DNA of 64,000 nt. Origin: Spirochaetales bacterium (GTDB taxonomy: Bacteria; Spirochaetota; Spirochaetia; UBA9216). Of this stretch, positions 44,154 to 52,278 are shown in pieces. The notes under the pieces are model-generated. The model saw nothing but the letters and a program-made list of their open reading frames with translations. It was not told the origin of the DNA and did not search any database. The number at the start of each line of letters is the position of its first letter. Within the stretch, counting starts at the first letter, position 1. Position numbers and translations under genes: made by a program. The DNA is taken from positions 1 to 64,000 of the forward strand of contig JAEINK010000016.1 in assembly GCA_016342585.1 (NCBI GenBank). The letters run 5' to 3'.

Positions 44154-45041
44154 TTATTCTTTTACCGCACCCTGCATTCTTCCCTTGACGAAATACTTCA
44201 AGACAAAGGGATAGAAAACGAGGATTGGTAGAATTGCAATAATTATGAGAGAAGCTTTGATTGCTTTGAATGCAATATTAGCAGCTCCGGTCATCTTAAG
44301 ATAATTTGTGGCACCAATGAAGGCAGCCTTTTCCATGGAGACAATCAACTCACGCAGGATAACCTGAAGAGGCCACTTCACCTCGCTTGTCAGGTAGATC
44401 ATCGCACGAAAATATTCATTCCAGTGAAATACACCATAAAACAGACTGATTGTGGCAATCCCGGAGATGGAAATGGGGATTACAATCCTGAAGAGGATCC
44501 TGACTTCACCATAACCATCCATCCTTGCCGCCTCTATGAGTGACGGCGGAACCCCCGCAAAGAACCTCATAAGGATAATCAAATAGTAGGGATTTACAGC
44601 CTTATACATGATCACCGACCAGTAAGAATCAAGCAGTCCGAGATCACGCATGAGGAAATAATCGGGAATCAGACCTCCCTCGAATATCATGGCAATGATT
44701 ATCAGCAGCATGAAAACAAACCGTCCGGGCAGATCCTTTTTGATCAAAACATAAGCGCCGAGGCTTGTCAAAACGATGTTCACCACAAGGCCGACTGCCG
44801 TGATCAGCAGACTGTTCATAACACCACGATAAACCTTTGGTATGGCAAGTACAGCACGATAGGTAGAGAGGGTAAATCCTCTTGGAATGATCGTAGCACC
44901 ATCAGCCTGAGCAATAAATTCAGGGCCGGTCAGGGATATAACAAGCTGGTTATAAATCGGATAAACCATTATAAGAGCAGTAATGAAAAGGAGAACAACG
45001 ATAAGGATATAACCGGGAGTAACTCTTTTACCTCTTACCAT
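44154..45041 (-). CDS. ABC sugar permease, YtcP/LplC type
   Basis: A 295-residue inner-membrane permease with six helices. The ATPase-docking EAA loop reads EAARMDGYGEVRILFRIVIP. It starts MVRGKRVTPGYILIVVLL and ends in a basic tail. It overlaps the other permease gene by seven bases, as usual for such pairs. It belongs to the CUT1 subfamily that imports oligosaccharides. Confidence 0.92.
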   Translation of the reverse strand: MVRGKRVTPGYILIVVLLFITALIMVYPIYNQLVISLTGPEFIAQADGATIIPRGFTLSTYRAVLAIPKVYRGVMNSLLITAVGLVVNIVLTSLGAYVLIKKDLPGRFVFMLLIIIAMIFEGGLIPDYFLMRDLGLLDSYWSVIMYKAVNPYYLIILMRFFAGVPPSLIEAARMDGYGEVRILFRIVIPISISGIATISLFYGVFHWNEYFRAMIYLTSEVKWPLQVILRELIVSMEKAAFIGATNYLKMTGAANIAFKAIKASLIIIAILPILVFYPFVLKYFVKGRMQGAVKE

Positions 45042-46009
45042 ACCCCCTCCCCGGAGACCTTTCGGCTTGCCCTGTCGGTGGAAAGGATGAGAAAGAGACC
45101 GATAACACCTTTAAATAAACCGGCCGCCGTCCCCAGAGAGAAGTTCCCCTTCATCAATCCTACACGATATACATAGGTATCGATGATATCGACGGTATTT
45201 ATAACGGCATCGTTCATCATATTGAAGACCTGATCAAACCCGGCATTCATGAAAAACCCGAGATTGAGGATGAAAACCGTAATGATGGTAGGAACAATGG
45301 ACGGGAGGGTTATCCTTATGGCCTGCTGCATTTTTGTGGCTCCATCCACCGTGGCCGCATCATAAAGATCCTGAGAAATACTATTTATAGCGGCTATATA
45401 GAGGATGGAGTCCCAGCCAATACTCCTCCAGGCCTCGGATCCCACAAAGACCCAGCGGATATGCCTGGTCGAAGTCATAAAAGAGACAGGTTCTCCACCG
45501 AAGAAGACAATTATCTGATTCATAATGCCATCGGGGGAGGAGAGGAGAGAGATAAAGATACCTGCGATAACAACCCAGGAGAGGAAATGGGGAATATAGA
45601 GAACCGACTGAAGTCCCTTCCGGTATGCTGAGCTCTTCACCTCATTCAGCATAAAGGCCAGAATAATGGGAAGCGGAAAACAGAATCCTATCTTCATGGC
45701 ACTGATTACAACCGTATTTAGAAAAACCTTGAAAAACACCGGAGATGAAAACAGCATTCTGAAATGCTTTAGTCCGGCCCATTCATTTGCCCCGATATAT
45801 CGCACATCCTGGAAGGCAATCCTTGCCCCCCACATGGGGATATAATGCCAGATAAAGAAGAAGAGCATGACAGGGAGGAGCATCATATAAAGATGCCGAT
45901 CCCGGTATATCCTCTTACCCAAAAGGGTTCTTTTTCCTGCAGATCCACCAAATCTGATGGGTTCGACGGGTATCTTTTTAGTTCCAAACTTACTCGTTGT
46001 AATACTCAA
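45035..46009 (-). CDS. ABC sugar permease, LplB type
   Basis: A 324-residue permease with a cytoplasmic N-terminal extension of about 40 residues and then six helices (RHLYMMLLPVMLFFFIWHYIP starts the first). The EAA loop is DAATVDGATKMQQAIRITLP. It pairs with the YtcP-type protein to form the channel. It lies twelve bases after the first ADP-ribosylglycohydrolase gene on the same strand, placing transport and hydrolysis in one operon. Confidence 0.92.
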   Translation of the reverse strand: MSITTSKFGTKKIPVEPIRFGGSAGKRTLLGKRIYRDRHLYMMLLPVMLFFFIWHYIPMWGARIAFQDVRYIGANEWAGLKHFRMLFSSPVFFKVFLNTVVISAMKIGFCFPLPIILAFMLNEVKSSAYRKGLQSVLYIPHFLSWVVIAGIFISLLSSPDGIMNQIIVFFGGEPVSFMTSTRHIRWVFVGSEAWRSIGWDSILYIAAINSISQDLYDAATVDGATKMQQAIRITLPSIVPTIITVFILNLGFFMNAGFDQVFNMMNDAVINTVDIIDTYVYRVGLMKGNFSLGTAAGLFKGVIGLFLILSTDRASRKVSGEGVW

Positions 46010-46021
46010 ATAAGTCTCCCT

Positions 46022-46996
46022 TTAATTTCCAGCAGCCTTACCGGCTTCAACCAGCCTCTCGGCAAGATCTACCACATCTTCCCCCGCGGAGAATTTAAGA
46101 CAAACCCCGGCGGGTTTTCGGACCTGTTCAATCCATTCGGAGGGAACATCATCGCCTCCCTGGCCTGCGGCACAGAGAGCCAGGACCAAGGCGCATATCG
46201 TATCGGCATCCCTGCCGAAATTCGCAGACAACAGAAATCCCTGGCGAAAATCCCCTCCAGACATCTTGTAGAGGGCAAAGATCTGAGGGATTGCCTCGGG
46301 AGAAACGGAGTGACGGGGAGCCCACAGCCTTGAATGAAGAGCCTCATACCTATCGGCCCAATCGTCAAACTCATCAAGGATCGCAAAGGCTTCCACCATT
46401 CTTCTGCCCAGCCAGCTATCTTCCGGAATGAACTTCCTTCCGGCAGCAATAACATCATCTACAGCATCCCCCCGAAGGGCGGCGGCACCGGCAGCAGCGA
46501 TCGCCTGGGCGGCCCAGATCCCATCCCGATCATGACTTACCGAGGCATCGATGGCTGCCAATCTCGCGGCCTTATCAGGATTCCCCATGGAATAGATTGA
46601 AAAAGGTATAGCCCGCATGGCCGCCCCGTCATCATTATTTAATGTATTGTCGATTCCTGATAAGGGAGGCTCCATACCCTGGGATAAATTCCACAGCGCA
46701 CCATAGAGAGGTGTTCCCCCCCTGGCCCCCGCACCACCGTCGGAAAGGACGAGGTCCCTCCAGGTATCTGCTACGGCTTTTGCCGTATAATTATTCTTAT
46801 TATCAAGGAGTGCCCTGGCGGATAAGATTGTAAACTCCGTATCATCCGTACTCTTTCCCTCAGGAAGGAGCTTTGTGAGGATTCCATACCTCTGCCTCAC
46901 AGTATCGTCCCGCCCTAAATCACCAGCCGCATCACCAATACCCAAAGCAGCCATGGCTGCAATTGATCGCTTTTTATACTCCACTTCCGATACCAA
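46022..46996 (-). CDS. ADP-ribosylglycohydrolase-family enzyme
   Basis: A 324-residue all-helical protein of the ADPRH/DraG family. Both metal motifs are intact: KSTDDTEFTILSAR near residue 40, and NFGRDADTICALVLAL near 278. The family removes ADP-ribose from proteins or small molecules, and some members process other ribosides. I use the TTG at 46996, preceded by AAAGGAG; no better ATG or GTG fits. It is the first gene after lacI and lies under tandem LacI-type operators. Its place in a sugar-import operon argues for a catabolic role over protein de-ADP-ribosylation. Confidence 0.88.
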   Translation of the reverse strand: MVSEVEYKKRSIAAMAALGIGDAAGDLGRDDTVRQRYGILTKLLPEGKSTDDTEFTILSARALLDNKNNYTAKAVADTWRDLVLSDGGAGARGGTPLYGALWNLSQGMEPPLSGIDNTLNNDDGAAMRAIPFSIYSMGNPDKAARLAAIDASVSHDRDGIWAAQAIAAAGAAALRGDAVDDVIAAGRKFIPEDSWLGRRMVEAFAILDEFDDWADRYEALHSRLWAPRHSVSPEAIPQIFALYKMSGGDFRQGFLLSANFGRDADTICALVLALCAAGQGGDDVPSEWIEQVRKPAGVCLKFSAGEDVVDLAERLVEAGKAAGN

Positions 46997-47010
46997 AAAA
47001 TACTCCTTTA

Positions 47011-47038
47011 CCGGGAACGTTGCCGGTAACGTTTTCAG
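47011..47038. promoter_or_regulatory. Tandem LacI operators before the first glycohydrolase
   Basis: Two overlapping AACGTT-centred palindromes, CCGGGAACGTTGCCGG (47011-47026) and CCGGTAACGTTTTCAG (47023-47038), centres 12 bases apart. A minus-strand TATAAC (47038-47043) sits just upstream, so a bound repressor would cover the start of transcription. Confidence 0.8.
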
Positions 47039-47065
47039 TTATATACAAAAAATTTTCTCCCTTAA

Positions 47066-48070
47066 CTATCGAAGGGCTTTAACAGATTCCCTGATTATCA
47101 ATTCCGTATCAAAAACCTCTTCCTTATTCAAAGGCTGTCCGGCGGCCATCTCTTCTATCAACAGATCCACCCCCGCTTCACCAAGACGCCGCTTATGGGT
47201 GTCGATGGTAGTAAGTTTCGGTCTTACCAATACAGATAAAGGAAGATTATCATGCCCCACAATTGATATATCTTCCGGAATACTCAAACCGGCATTGTAA
47301 ACAGCCTCATATGCGCCGATGGCCATAACATCATGGGAAGCAAACACCGCCGTCGGACGTTCGGAGAGGTTCAAAAGCATTCTCATACACTCTGTTCCTG
47401 CCTCGACTGAATTCTCTCCCTCCACAATCAATTCCTCATTGTAGGAAATATCCGCCTCATCAAGGCCCTTCCGGTACCCTTTCAAACGCTCATAGCCAGA
47501 TTGGGAGTGGTTCCCTGTCGTAATATGACCAATCCGTCGATGGCCCATATCAAGAAGGTACTTTACAGCCTTGTACCCCGAGCCAAAGTTATCAAGCGCT
47601 ATAGTGGAAATGGCCGATTCATCACTCTTACGGTAAATCTGAACCACTGGAAATTTTTCCAGTTTCAGTTTCTCCAGTTCCTCTTTATTTGCCTGATTGA
47701 AGGAGAGAATTATTCCATCCACCTGCTTACTCTGAAGCAGCCGGATTGCCTCTTTCTCCACCCTTTTATCATGATTCGTATCGAAGAACATAACCGAATA
47801 CCCGTGACTTTTCGCCCGGGCAACGACCCCCCGGGCAAGCTCCGGGAAACTCGGATTCATAATATCCGGTACAATAAAACCAATCACATTGGATTTCTGC
47901 AGCACAAGACCCCGCGCCACAATGTTGGGACTGTATCCCAACTCTTCAATGGCTTCAGTTACACGCTTTTTAGTTTCCTCGTTCACATCCGGTTTTTCAT
48001 TCAAAACCCGGGATACAGTAGAAACAGAGACTTTAGCATGTTTCGCGATGTCTCTTATGGTAACAGCCAC
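47066..48070 (-). CDS. LacI-family transcriptional regulator
   Basis: A 334-residue repressor with a helix-turn-helix at residues about 4-25 (TIRDIAKHAKVSVSTVSRVL), the hinge SPNIVARGLV, and a periplasmic-binding-protein-like sensor domain. It starts with GTG, preceded by AAGGA. Identical tandem operators lie before its own gene (48095-48122) and before the glycohydrolase gene (47011-47038), so it should repress itself and the downstream import operon until an imported sugar or its product binds. No ligand can be named. Confidence 0.94.
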   Translation of the reverse strand: MAVTIRDIAKHAKVSVSTVSRVLNEKPDVNEETKKRVTEAIEELGYSPNIVARGLVLQKSNVIGFIVPDIMNPSFPELARGVVARAKSHGYSVMFFDTNHDKRVEKEAIRLLQSKQVDGIILSFNQANKEELEKLKLEKFPVVQIYRKSDESAISTIALDNFGSGYKAVKYLLDMGHRRIGHITTGNHSQSGYERLKGYRKGLDEADISYNEELIVEGENSVEAGTECMRMLLNLSERPTAVFASHDVMAIGAYEAVYNAGLSIPEDISIVGHDNLPLSVLVRPKLTTIDTHKRRLGEAGVDLLIEEMAAGQPLNKEEVFDTELIIRESVKALR

Positions 48071-48094
48071 ATTGAATCCTTGTTGATAGTTTTC

Positions 48095-48122
48095 CCGGTA
48101 ACGTTCCCGGTAACGTTTTCAG
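48095..48122. promoter_or_regulatory. Tandem LacI operators before lacI
   Basis: CCGGTAACGTTCCCGG (48095-48110) and CCGGTAACGTTTTCAG (48107-48122), the same 28-base layout as before the glycohydrolase gene, differing at only a few positions. They lie just downstream of the lacI promoter. Confidence 0.85.
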
Positions 48123-48149
48123 TATAGATCCGAATATTTAATCATGCAA
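48121..48149 (-). promoter_or_regulatory. lacI promoter
   Basis: On the minus strand, TTGCAT (48149-48144), a 17-base spacer and TATACT (48126-48121). The tandem operators begin at the -10 box and cover the transcription start, a standard autorepression layout. Confidence 0.75.
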
Positions 48150-48226
48150 GAAAAATCTTTAAATTTATTCACATTTTCAGAAGGGAGACTTTCACTCCCA
48201 AGTGGGTACGCCCTGCCGGGCGCAGC

Positions 48227-48253
48227 AAAAAAGGGCCCTGAATTTCAGAGCCC
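48227..48253 (-). terminator. Rho-independent terminator after the GDPD operon
   Basis: On the minus strand GGGCTCTG pairs with CAGGGCCC across a short AAATT-type loop and is followed by six T. It separates the second ABC operon from lacI. Confidence 0.9.
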
Positions 48254-48278
48254 AGGAGGATTATATGAACCGTGCTGT

Positions 48279-49037
48279 TCAGACAGAAAATCTGCGTCTC
48301 TTAAGCTCAACAAGCTCCTTCACATGAAGGGTGGTAATAGAATAAACCCCCATATCGATAAAGGCTTCAAACCGGTCATCCGGAGGAAGGGTCCATATAA
48401 CAACCGGTAGCATCCTTAAATCTGCGTACTCTACAAGCTCAGGCCGGCAGAACTGATAAGGAACACTGAGTCCGCAGCAGGAGGCTGATATAGCAGTACT
48501 GCATAGAATACGGGCTTTCTCCATATAGGAAAGATCCTCTCGTTCCATCAACTCATCATCTGCATTAAGCAGAACCTGGAATTCTGGGTGTTCTTTTTTG
48601 AGTTTAATGGCCCGGCTCTTTTCACAACCCGAAAAGACGACCATCTCTTCGAGCGCCCACTCCTTTACCATGGATGCAACTTTCTCAAGGCAGAGGTCAT
48701 CCTTCAGGTCGAGGTTAAGGTAGATTCTCTTTTCTCTGGCGGCATCAAAGACATCCTCCAGACGGGCAATGGAAACCTGATCATCGGGAAAAAGAATTTC
48801 CTTTCGAGCTTCAAGGGCGGCAATTTCGCCATAGGTCACCGCCTCAATCCGAATCTCACCCCCATTTTTGGTTTTCAGGAAATCATCATGCCAGAGGACA
48901 GGCACCATATCCCGGGTAACCCGGACATCGACTTCATTTATATCAGCCCCCCATTCCGCACCGGATAAAATCGATTCCAGTGTATTGTGAGGTGTATCGT
49001 TGCAGCCCGTATGGGCGGTAATCAGTGGTTTATTCAT
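48279..49037 (-). CDS. Glycerophosphodiester phosphodiesterase-family protein, variant
   Basis: A 252-residue TIM-barrel of the GDPD family, which hydrolyses glycerophosphodiesters to glycerol-3-phosphate and an alcohol. The metal-binding INEVDVRVTRD motif and the second catalytic His in VLWHDD are present. The N-terminal block departs from consensus: HTGCNDTPHNT replaces the usual HRG...PENT, losing an Arg that contacts phosphate and a metal-binding Glu. It has no signal peptide. It ends a binding-protein and permease operon, so it probably acts on the imported compound, which may not be a standard glycerophosphodiester. Confidence 0.85.
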   Translation of the reverse strand: MNKPLITAHTGCNDTPHNTLESILSGAEWGADINEVDVRVTRDMVPVLWHDDFLKTKNGGEIRIEAVTYGEIAALEARKEILFPDDQVSIARLEDVFDAAREKRIYLNLDLKDDLCLEKVASMVKEWALEEMVVFSGCEKSRAIKLKKEHPEFQVLLNADDELMEREDLSYMEKARILCSTAISASCCGLSVPYQFCRPELVEYADLRMLPVVIWTLPPDDRFEAFIDMGVYSITTLHVKELVELKRRRFSV

Positions 49038-49070
49038 AATATCTCTTCCTAGTCAGATTCTCCATGGAGA

Positions 49071-49904
49071 TTATTTCATCCCCAGGGAAAACCCCTCTGT
49101 TAAACGCTTGTAGTAATATCCGGAAAACAGCAGTACCGGCAGTGTTGCTAAAAGCCCGATAGCCATAAGTTCACCCCAAAGCGTCTCATACTCGGTTATG
49201 AAGCTGACTATTTTCAAAGGCAGGGTCTGCAGTCTGGGAGTACGAATAAAAAGGAGAGCAAAGAGAAATTCATCCCAGGCAATTATGATACTGAATATTG
49301 CAGTTGCGATAATCCCGCTTGAAGAGAGGGGAACAACTATAGTCGTCAAGGTTTTCATCTTGGAAGCACCATCTATCTCCGCAGCCTGCTCAAACTCCAG
49401 AGGCAAGCTCTTTAAAAAACCAAAAAGCATCCAGATACAGTAAGGCAAAGTATATACCTGATAAACCATTATCAAACCCCAATGGTTATTGATTAGCTTT
49501 GCACTCGTAAAGAGGGTGTAAAGGGGAATTGAGAGAACCATGGGTGGTAGTATTTTTACCACGAGCACCCAGATCAGGAAAATCACATTCAGCTTATAGG
49601 GAAAGTTATAACGCACCAGGGCATAGGATGCCAGAAACGCCAAAATGAGAGATATCATGGTGGAAGTAAACGCGACAAAAAGGCTGTTCATTAGATTTCT
49701 TAAAAACCCCGAACTCAGCACATTTGTAAAGTTTACAAAGGTCAAATCTTTCGGAAAAAAAGTGGGAACCGAAGAAATATTCTCCAAAGGTGTCTTCAAA
49801 GCTGTAATAAGAACCCAGTACAGGGGAAACAATACGACTATTAAAACCAGGGCAAGAAGGATCCAAAAAAGAACCCCCTTCCTGGACATTACCGAACCGG
49901 TCAT
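49071..49904 (-). CDS. ABC sugar permease, MalG/UgpE type
   Basis: A 277-residue inner-membrane permease with six helices and the EAA loop QAAEIDGASKMKTLTTIVVPL. It starts MTGSVMSRKGVLFWI, with an alternative internal Met, and ends in the typical EGFSLGMK tail. Its ATG overlaps the stop of the partner permease by one base. It forms the channel of the second importer in this region, upstream of the GDPD gene. Confidence 0.92.
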   Translation of the reverse strand: MTGSVMSRKGVLFWILLALVLIVVLFPLYWVLITALKTPLENISSVPTFFPKDLTFVNFTNVLSSGFLRNLMNSLFVAFTSTMISLILAFLASYALVRYNFPYKLNVIFLIWVLVVKILPPMVLSIPLYTLFTSAKLINNHWGLIMVYQVYTLPYCIWMLFGFLKSLPLEFEQAAEIDGASKMKTLTTIVVPLSSSGIIATAIFSIIIAWDEFLFALLFIRTPRLQTLPLKIVSFITEYETLWGELMAIGLLATLPVLLFSGYYYKRLTEGFSLGMK

Positions 49905-50782
49905 TAATTTTCCTCCTTCATGATACCTTTGATGTAAAACATAGCGATGGCAGAAATAACCAGAAGAACATAAATAGCCGAAGCACTTGCCCTTCCAAGG
50001 TTAAAGTAGGAAAAACCTTCCCGATAAATATAATATGAAACAGTTTCAGTAGCATTCCCGGGTCCACCCTGGGTCAACGCATAAACCTTTCCAAAAATTC
50101 TAAATGTATCAATCGTCCTGAGCATTATAACAAGCAGTATCTGACTGCTCAGAATCGGAATAGTTACATGGAAAAGGTTCTTAAAATACCCCGCACCGTC
50201 AATGCTCGAGGCTTCAAAAATCTCGGAAGGGATGGAACTTAAGCCAGCCTGCATTACAAGAAAGGCGAAGGGTGTCCATTGCCAGATATCGACAAGAATG
50301 ATCGAAAAGAGAGCTTTATCCGGATTAATCAGCCATCCTACGGGCTTAAGACCGAACATCCGGAAGAGGTAATTAAAAAGCCCAATATCATAATGATAAA
50401 GAACCTTCCATACCGCACATATAACCATGGTCGAGACCATCATGGGAAAAATAATAATGATCATGGAATGACGTTTTAAAGGAAAATCCCCATAAAACAG
50501 AAGAGCGAGAAAAATACCCAGGCCAACCTCAAAAGCCGTTGCTATAAGAGCAAAAATAATTGTGTTTAAAAAGGCAGTCTGGAAGACCTTATCACTCCCA
50601 ATAGTAATAAAGTTTTTCAGACCGATAAAACTGCGTTCATCTGAAAGATAGTTATATTTGAAGAACGACAGATATACCGTATTGAGAATGGGGTATATGG
50701 TAAGAAACAGTATTACCAGAAGAGCTGGTAAAAAAATCAGTGTAAAGAATGTTGTGTTCTTTCTATTACTCAGTATGTTCAT
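49904..50782 (-). CDS. ABC sugar permease, MalF/UgpA type
   Basis: A 292-residue permease with six helices and the EAA loop EASSIDGAGYFKNLFHVTIP. The N-terminus (FFTLIFLPALLVILFLTIYP) is typical of the MalF/UgpA side. It is followed directly by its UgpE-type partner. A long intergenic hairpin separates it from the binding-protein gene upstream. Confidence 0.92.
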   Translation of the reverse strand: MNILSNRKNTTFFTLIFLPALLVILFLTIYPILNTVYLSFFKYNYLSDERSFIGLKNFITIGSDKVFQTAFLNTIIFALIATAFEVGLGIFLALLFYGDFPLKRHSMIIIIFPMMVSTMVICAVWKVLYHYDIGLFNYLFRMFGLKPVGWLINPDKALFSIILVDIWQWTPFAFLVMQAGLSSIPSEIFEASSIDGAGYFKNLFHVTIPILSSQILLVIMLRTIDTFRIFGKVYALTQGGPGNATETVSYYIYREGFSYFNLGRASASAIYVLLVISAIAMFYIKGIMKEEN

Positions 50783-50798
50783 TTCTTCCTACATTAGG

Positions 50799-50844
50799 GG
50801 AGGACTGCCCTGACGATTAAACCACCGTCGTCAGAGCAGTCTCC
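50799..50844. repeat. Long intercistronic hairpin
   Basis: GGAGGACTGCCCTGACGA (50799-50816) pairs with TCGTCAGAGCAGTCTCC (50828-50844) in about 17 bp with few mismatches. It lies between the binding-protein stop and the first permease. Such hairpins commonly protect the binding-protein mRNA and lower permease expression; no T-run makes termination unlikely. Confidence 0.8.
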
Positions 50845-50869
50845 GATCAGATTTTATTCGGTGAAATTA

Positions 50870-52138
50870 TTATTCTACAATCTCATTGATCTTTGCATGC
50901 ACTTCAGCCAGAGCTTCTCGTGCACCCATTTCACCAATCAGTGCGAGCTGGAGATATGTTCCGAGAGCCTCCTCGATCTCCTTCCACTTATTGGTTCTTG
51001 GTCTGGCGACGCCATTCTGAAGGCCATCGAGCTGTGCGGGATACCAGGCGTATTTCTCTATCAGAGAGGGAACCTGATGAACACTGGTTCTTGAAGGGGG
51101 AATACCCGTGGCATCAGCCATTTTTTCCTGCATATCAGCACTGGTCAGGAACTGGAGAAAATCAAAAGCAGCAGATTTGTTGCTGGAAGATTCGGGAATT
51201 CCCGCAAGCCATACACCGATCATGGGTGAAGATTTTTCAACCTGGGCAGGATGTTTGGTAACAACAACCTTGCCAACAACAGCAGATTCATCCGGGTTAT
51301 CCAGGTTTTTGATCCAACCGGGCCATACTTCGATTGCCATGGCTCCACGGCCGGAGTAAACAGCATCCTTAACCTGGGCGGACTGGTACATGGCAACTCC
51401 CTCGGGAGCGTATTTTGCCAGTTCAAGATAGAATTCCAGAGCAGTCAGGGCTTCAGCACTGTCCATTGAAGATTTTCCGTCGGTCAGGACCTCTCCGCCA
51501 AAAGCCCAGAAAAGGGGCAGAAATCCGGTGACAATGGGATTCCCCTTGGAACCACGGAATAATACGGGTTCAATATCAGGCTCATTAGCATCGAGGGTCT
51601 TTGCAGCGGTCATAACATCATCCCAGGTATCGGGAGCACCAAGATCGTATTTTTCCATAAGATCTCGTCTGTAGGCAAAGAGCTCTACATTTCCTACCAT
51701 GGGAAGGCAGAAAAGTGTTCCATCATCACTGTAGGGATAACGGCCCAACTTGGCTAATGGAGCAATAAAATCTGAATCAAGGGTCATACCCTTATCTTTG
51801 TACATAGCTCCCAGATCTGCCAGCCAGCCGGCTTTCTGAATAAGGGTGGCATTGGGATCATCAATAAGCACAAGATCGTATGTACCCACTCCAGCTTTCA
51901 TATCAATTACAGATTTTTCAAATAGACTGCTGCCGGAAAGCTTTAAGATCTCAAAAGACACATCAGGATTTAATTTTGAGTATTCATCTGCGGCGAGCTG
52001 CATGGCATCTCCATAGGCACCGTCACGACCTGCAATGGTCAGGGTGACAGGTCCGTCCTCTTCCTGAGCACCACCGGCGAAAACTGGCATGGAAAGAAGC
52101 AATAAGCTTGCAACTAAAATCAAAATTATTTTTTTCAT
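50870..52138 (-). CDS. Family 1 sugar-binding protein of the second ABC importer
   Basis: The 422-residue periplasmic protein has a signal peptide (KKIILILVASLLLLSMPVFA, then GGAQEED) with the same VFAGGA boundary as the other binding protein. The mature part reads VTLTIAGRDGAYGDAMQLAADEYSKLNP and MIGVWLAGIPESS, typical of MalE/UgpB-like lobes. It has no lipobox. It is the first gene of its operon and has its own promoter. The substrate is not evident; the GDPD and PfkB genes nearby suggest a polyol or sugar phosphodiester. Confidence 0.9.
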   Translation of the reverse strand: MKKIILILVASLLLLSMPVFAGGAQEEDGPVTLTIAGRDGAYGDAMQLAADEYSKLNPDVSFEILKLSGSSLFEKSVIDMKAGVGTYDLVLIDDPNATLIQKAGWLADLGAMYKDKGMTLDSDFIAPLAKLGRYPYSDDGTLFCLPMVGNVELFAYRRDLMEKYDLGAPDTWDDVMTAAKTLDANEPDIEPVLFRGSKGNPIVTGFLPLFWAFGGEVLTDGKSSMDSAEALTALEFYLELAKYAPEGVAMYQSAQVKDAVYSGRGAMAIEVWPGWIKNLDNPDESAVVGKVVVTKHPAQVEKSSPMIGVWLAGIPESSSNKSAAFDFLQFLTSADMQEKMADATGIPPSRTSVHQVPSLIEKYAWYPAQLDGLQNGVARPRTNKWKEIEEALGTYLQLALIGEMGAREALAEVHAKINEIVE

Positions 52139-52163
52139 AAAGACTCCTCCTTGGTTTTCTGGC

Positions 52164-52193
52164 AGTATAGTCCGTGAATTATTGCGAGGACAA
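52164..52193 (-). promoter_or_regulatory. Promoter of the second ABC operon
   Basis: On the minus strand TTGTCC (52193-52188) and TATACT (52169-52164) lie 18 bases apart, ending about 25 bases before the binding-protein ATG. TTTATTAAAC and related repeats upstream may be regulator sites. Confidence 0.65.
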
Positions 52194-52245
52194 ATTAATT
52201 CGATGTGATGTTTATTAAACTCGATAGAGAACGCAACAGAATTGG

Positions 52246-52272
52246 TTTATTAAGCAAAAATTGCTTATTAAA
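52246..52272. repeat. 27-base inverted repeat after the DeoR-like gene
   Basis: TTTATTAAGCAA (52246-52257) and TTGCTTATTAAA (52261-52272) match at 11 of 12 positions around AAA. It resembles the TTTGTTAAACAAA palindrome at 53334-53346. It could be an operator for the ABC operon or a weak terminator. Confidence 0.55.
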
Positions 52273-52278
52273 GAGAGC

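Noticed and set aside
48209-48222. CGCCC/GGGCG hairpin near the GDPD terminator
   Set aside because: Only five base pairs and no T-run; the stronger terminator at 48227-48253 explains the region.
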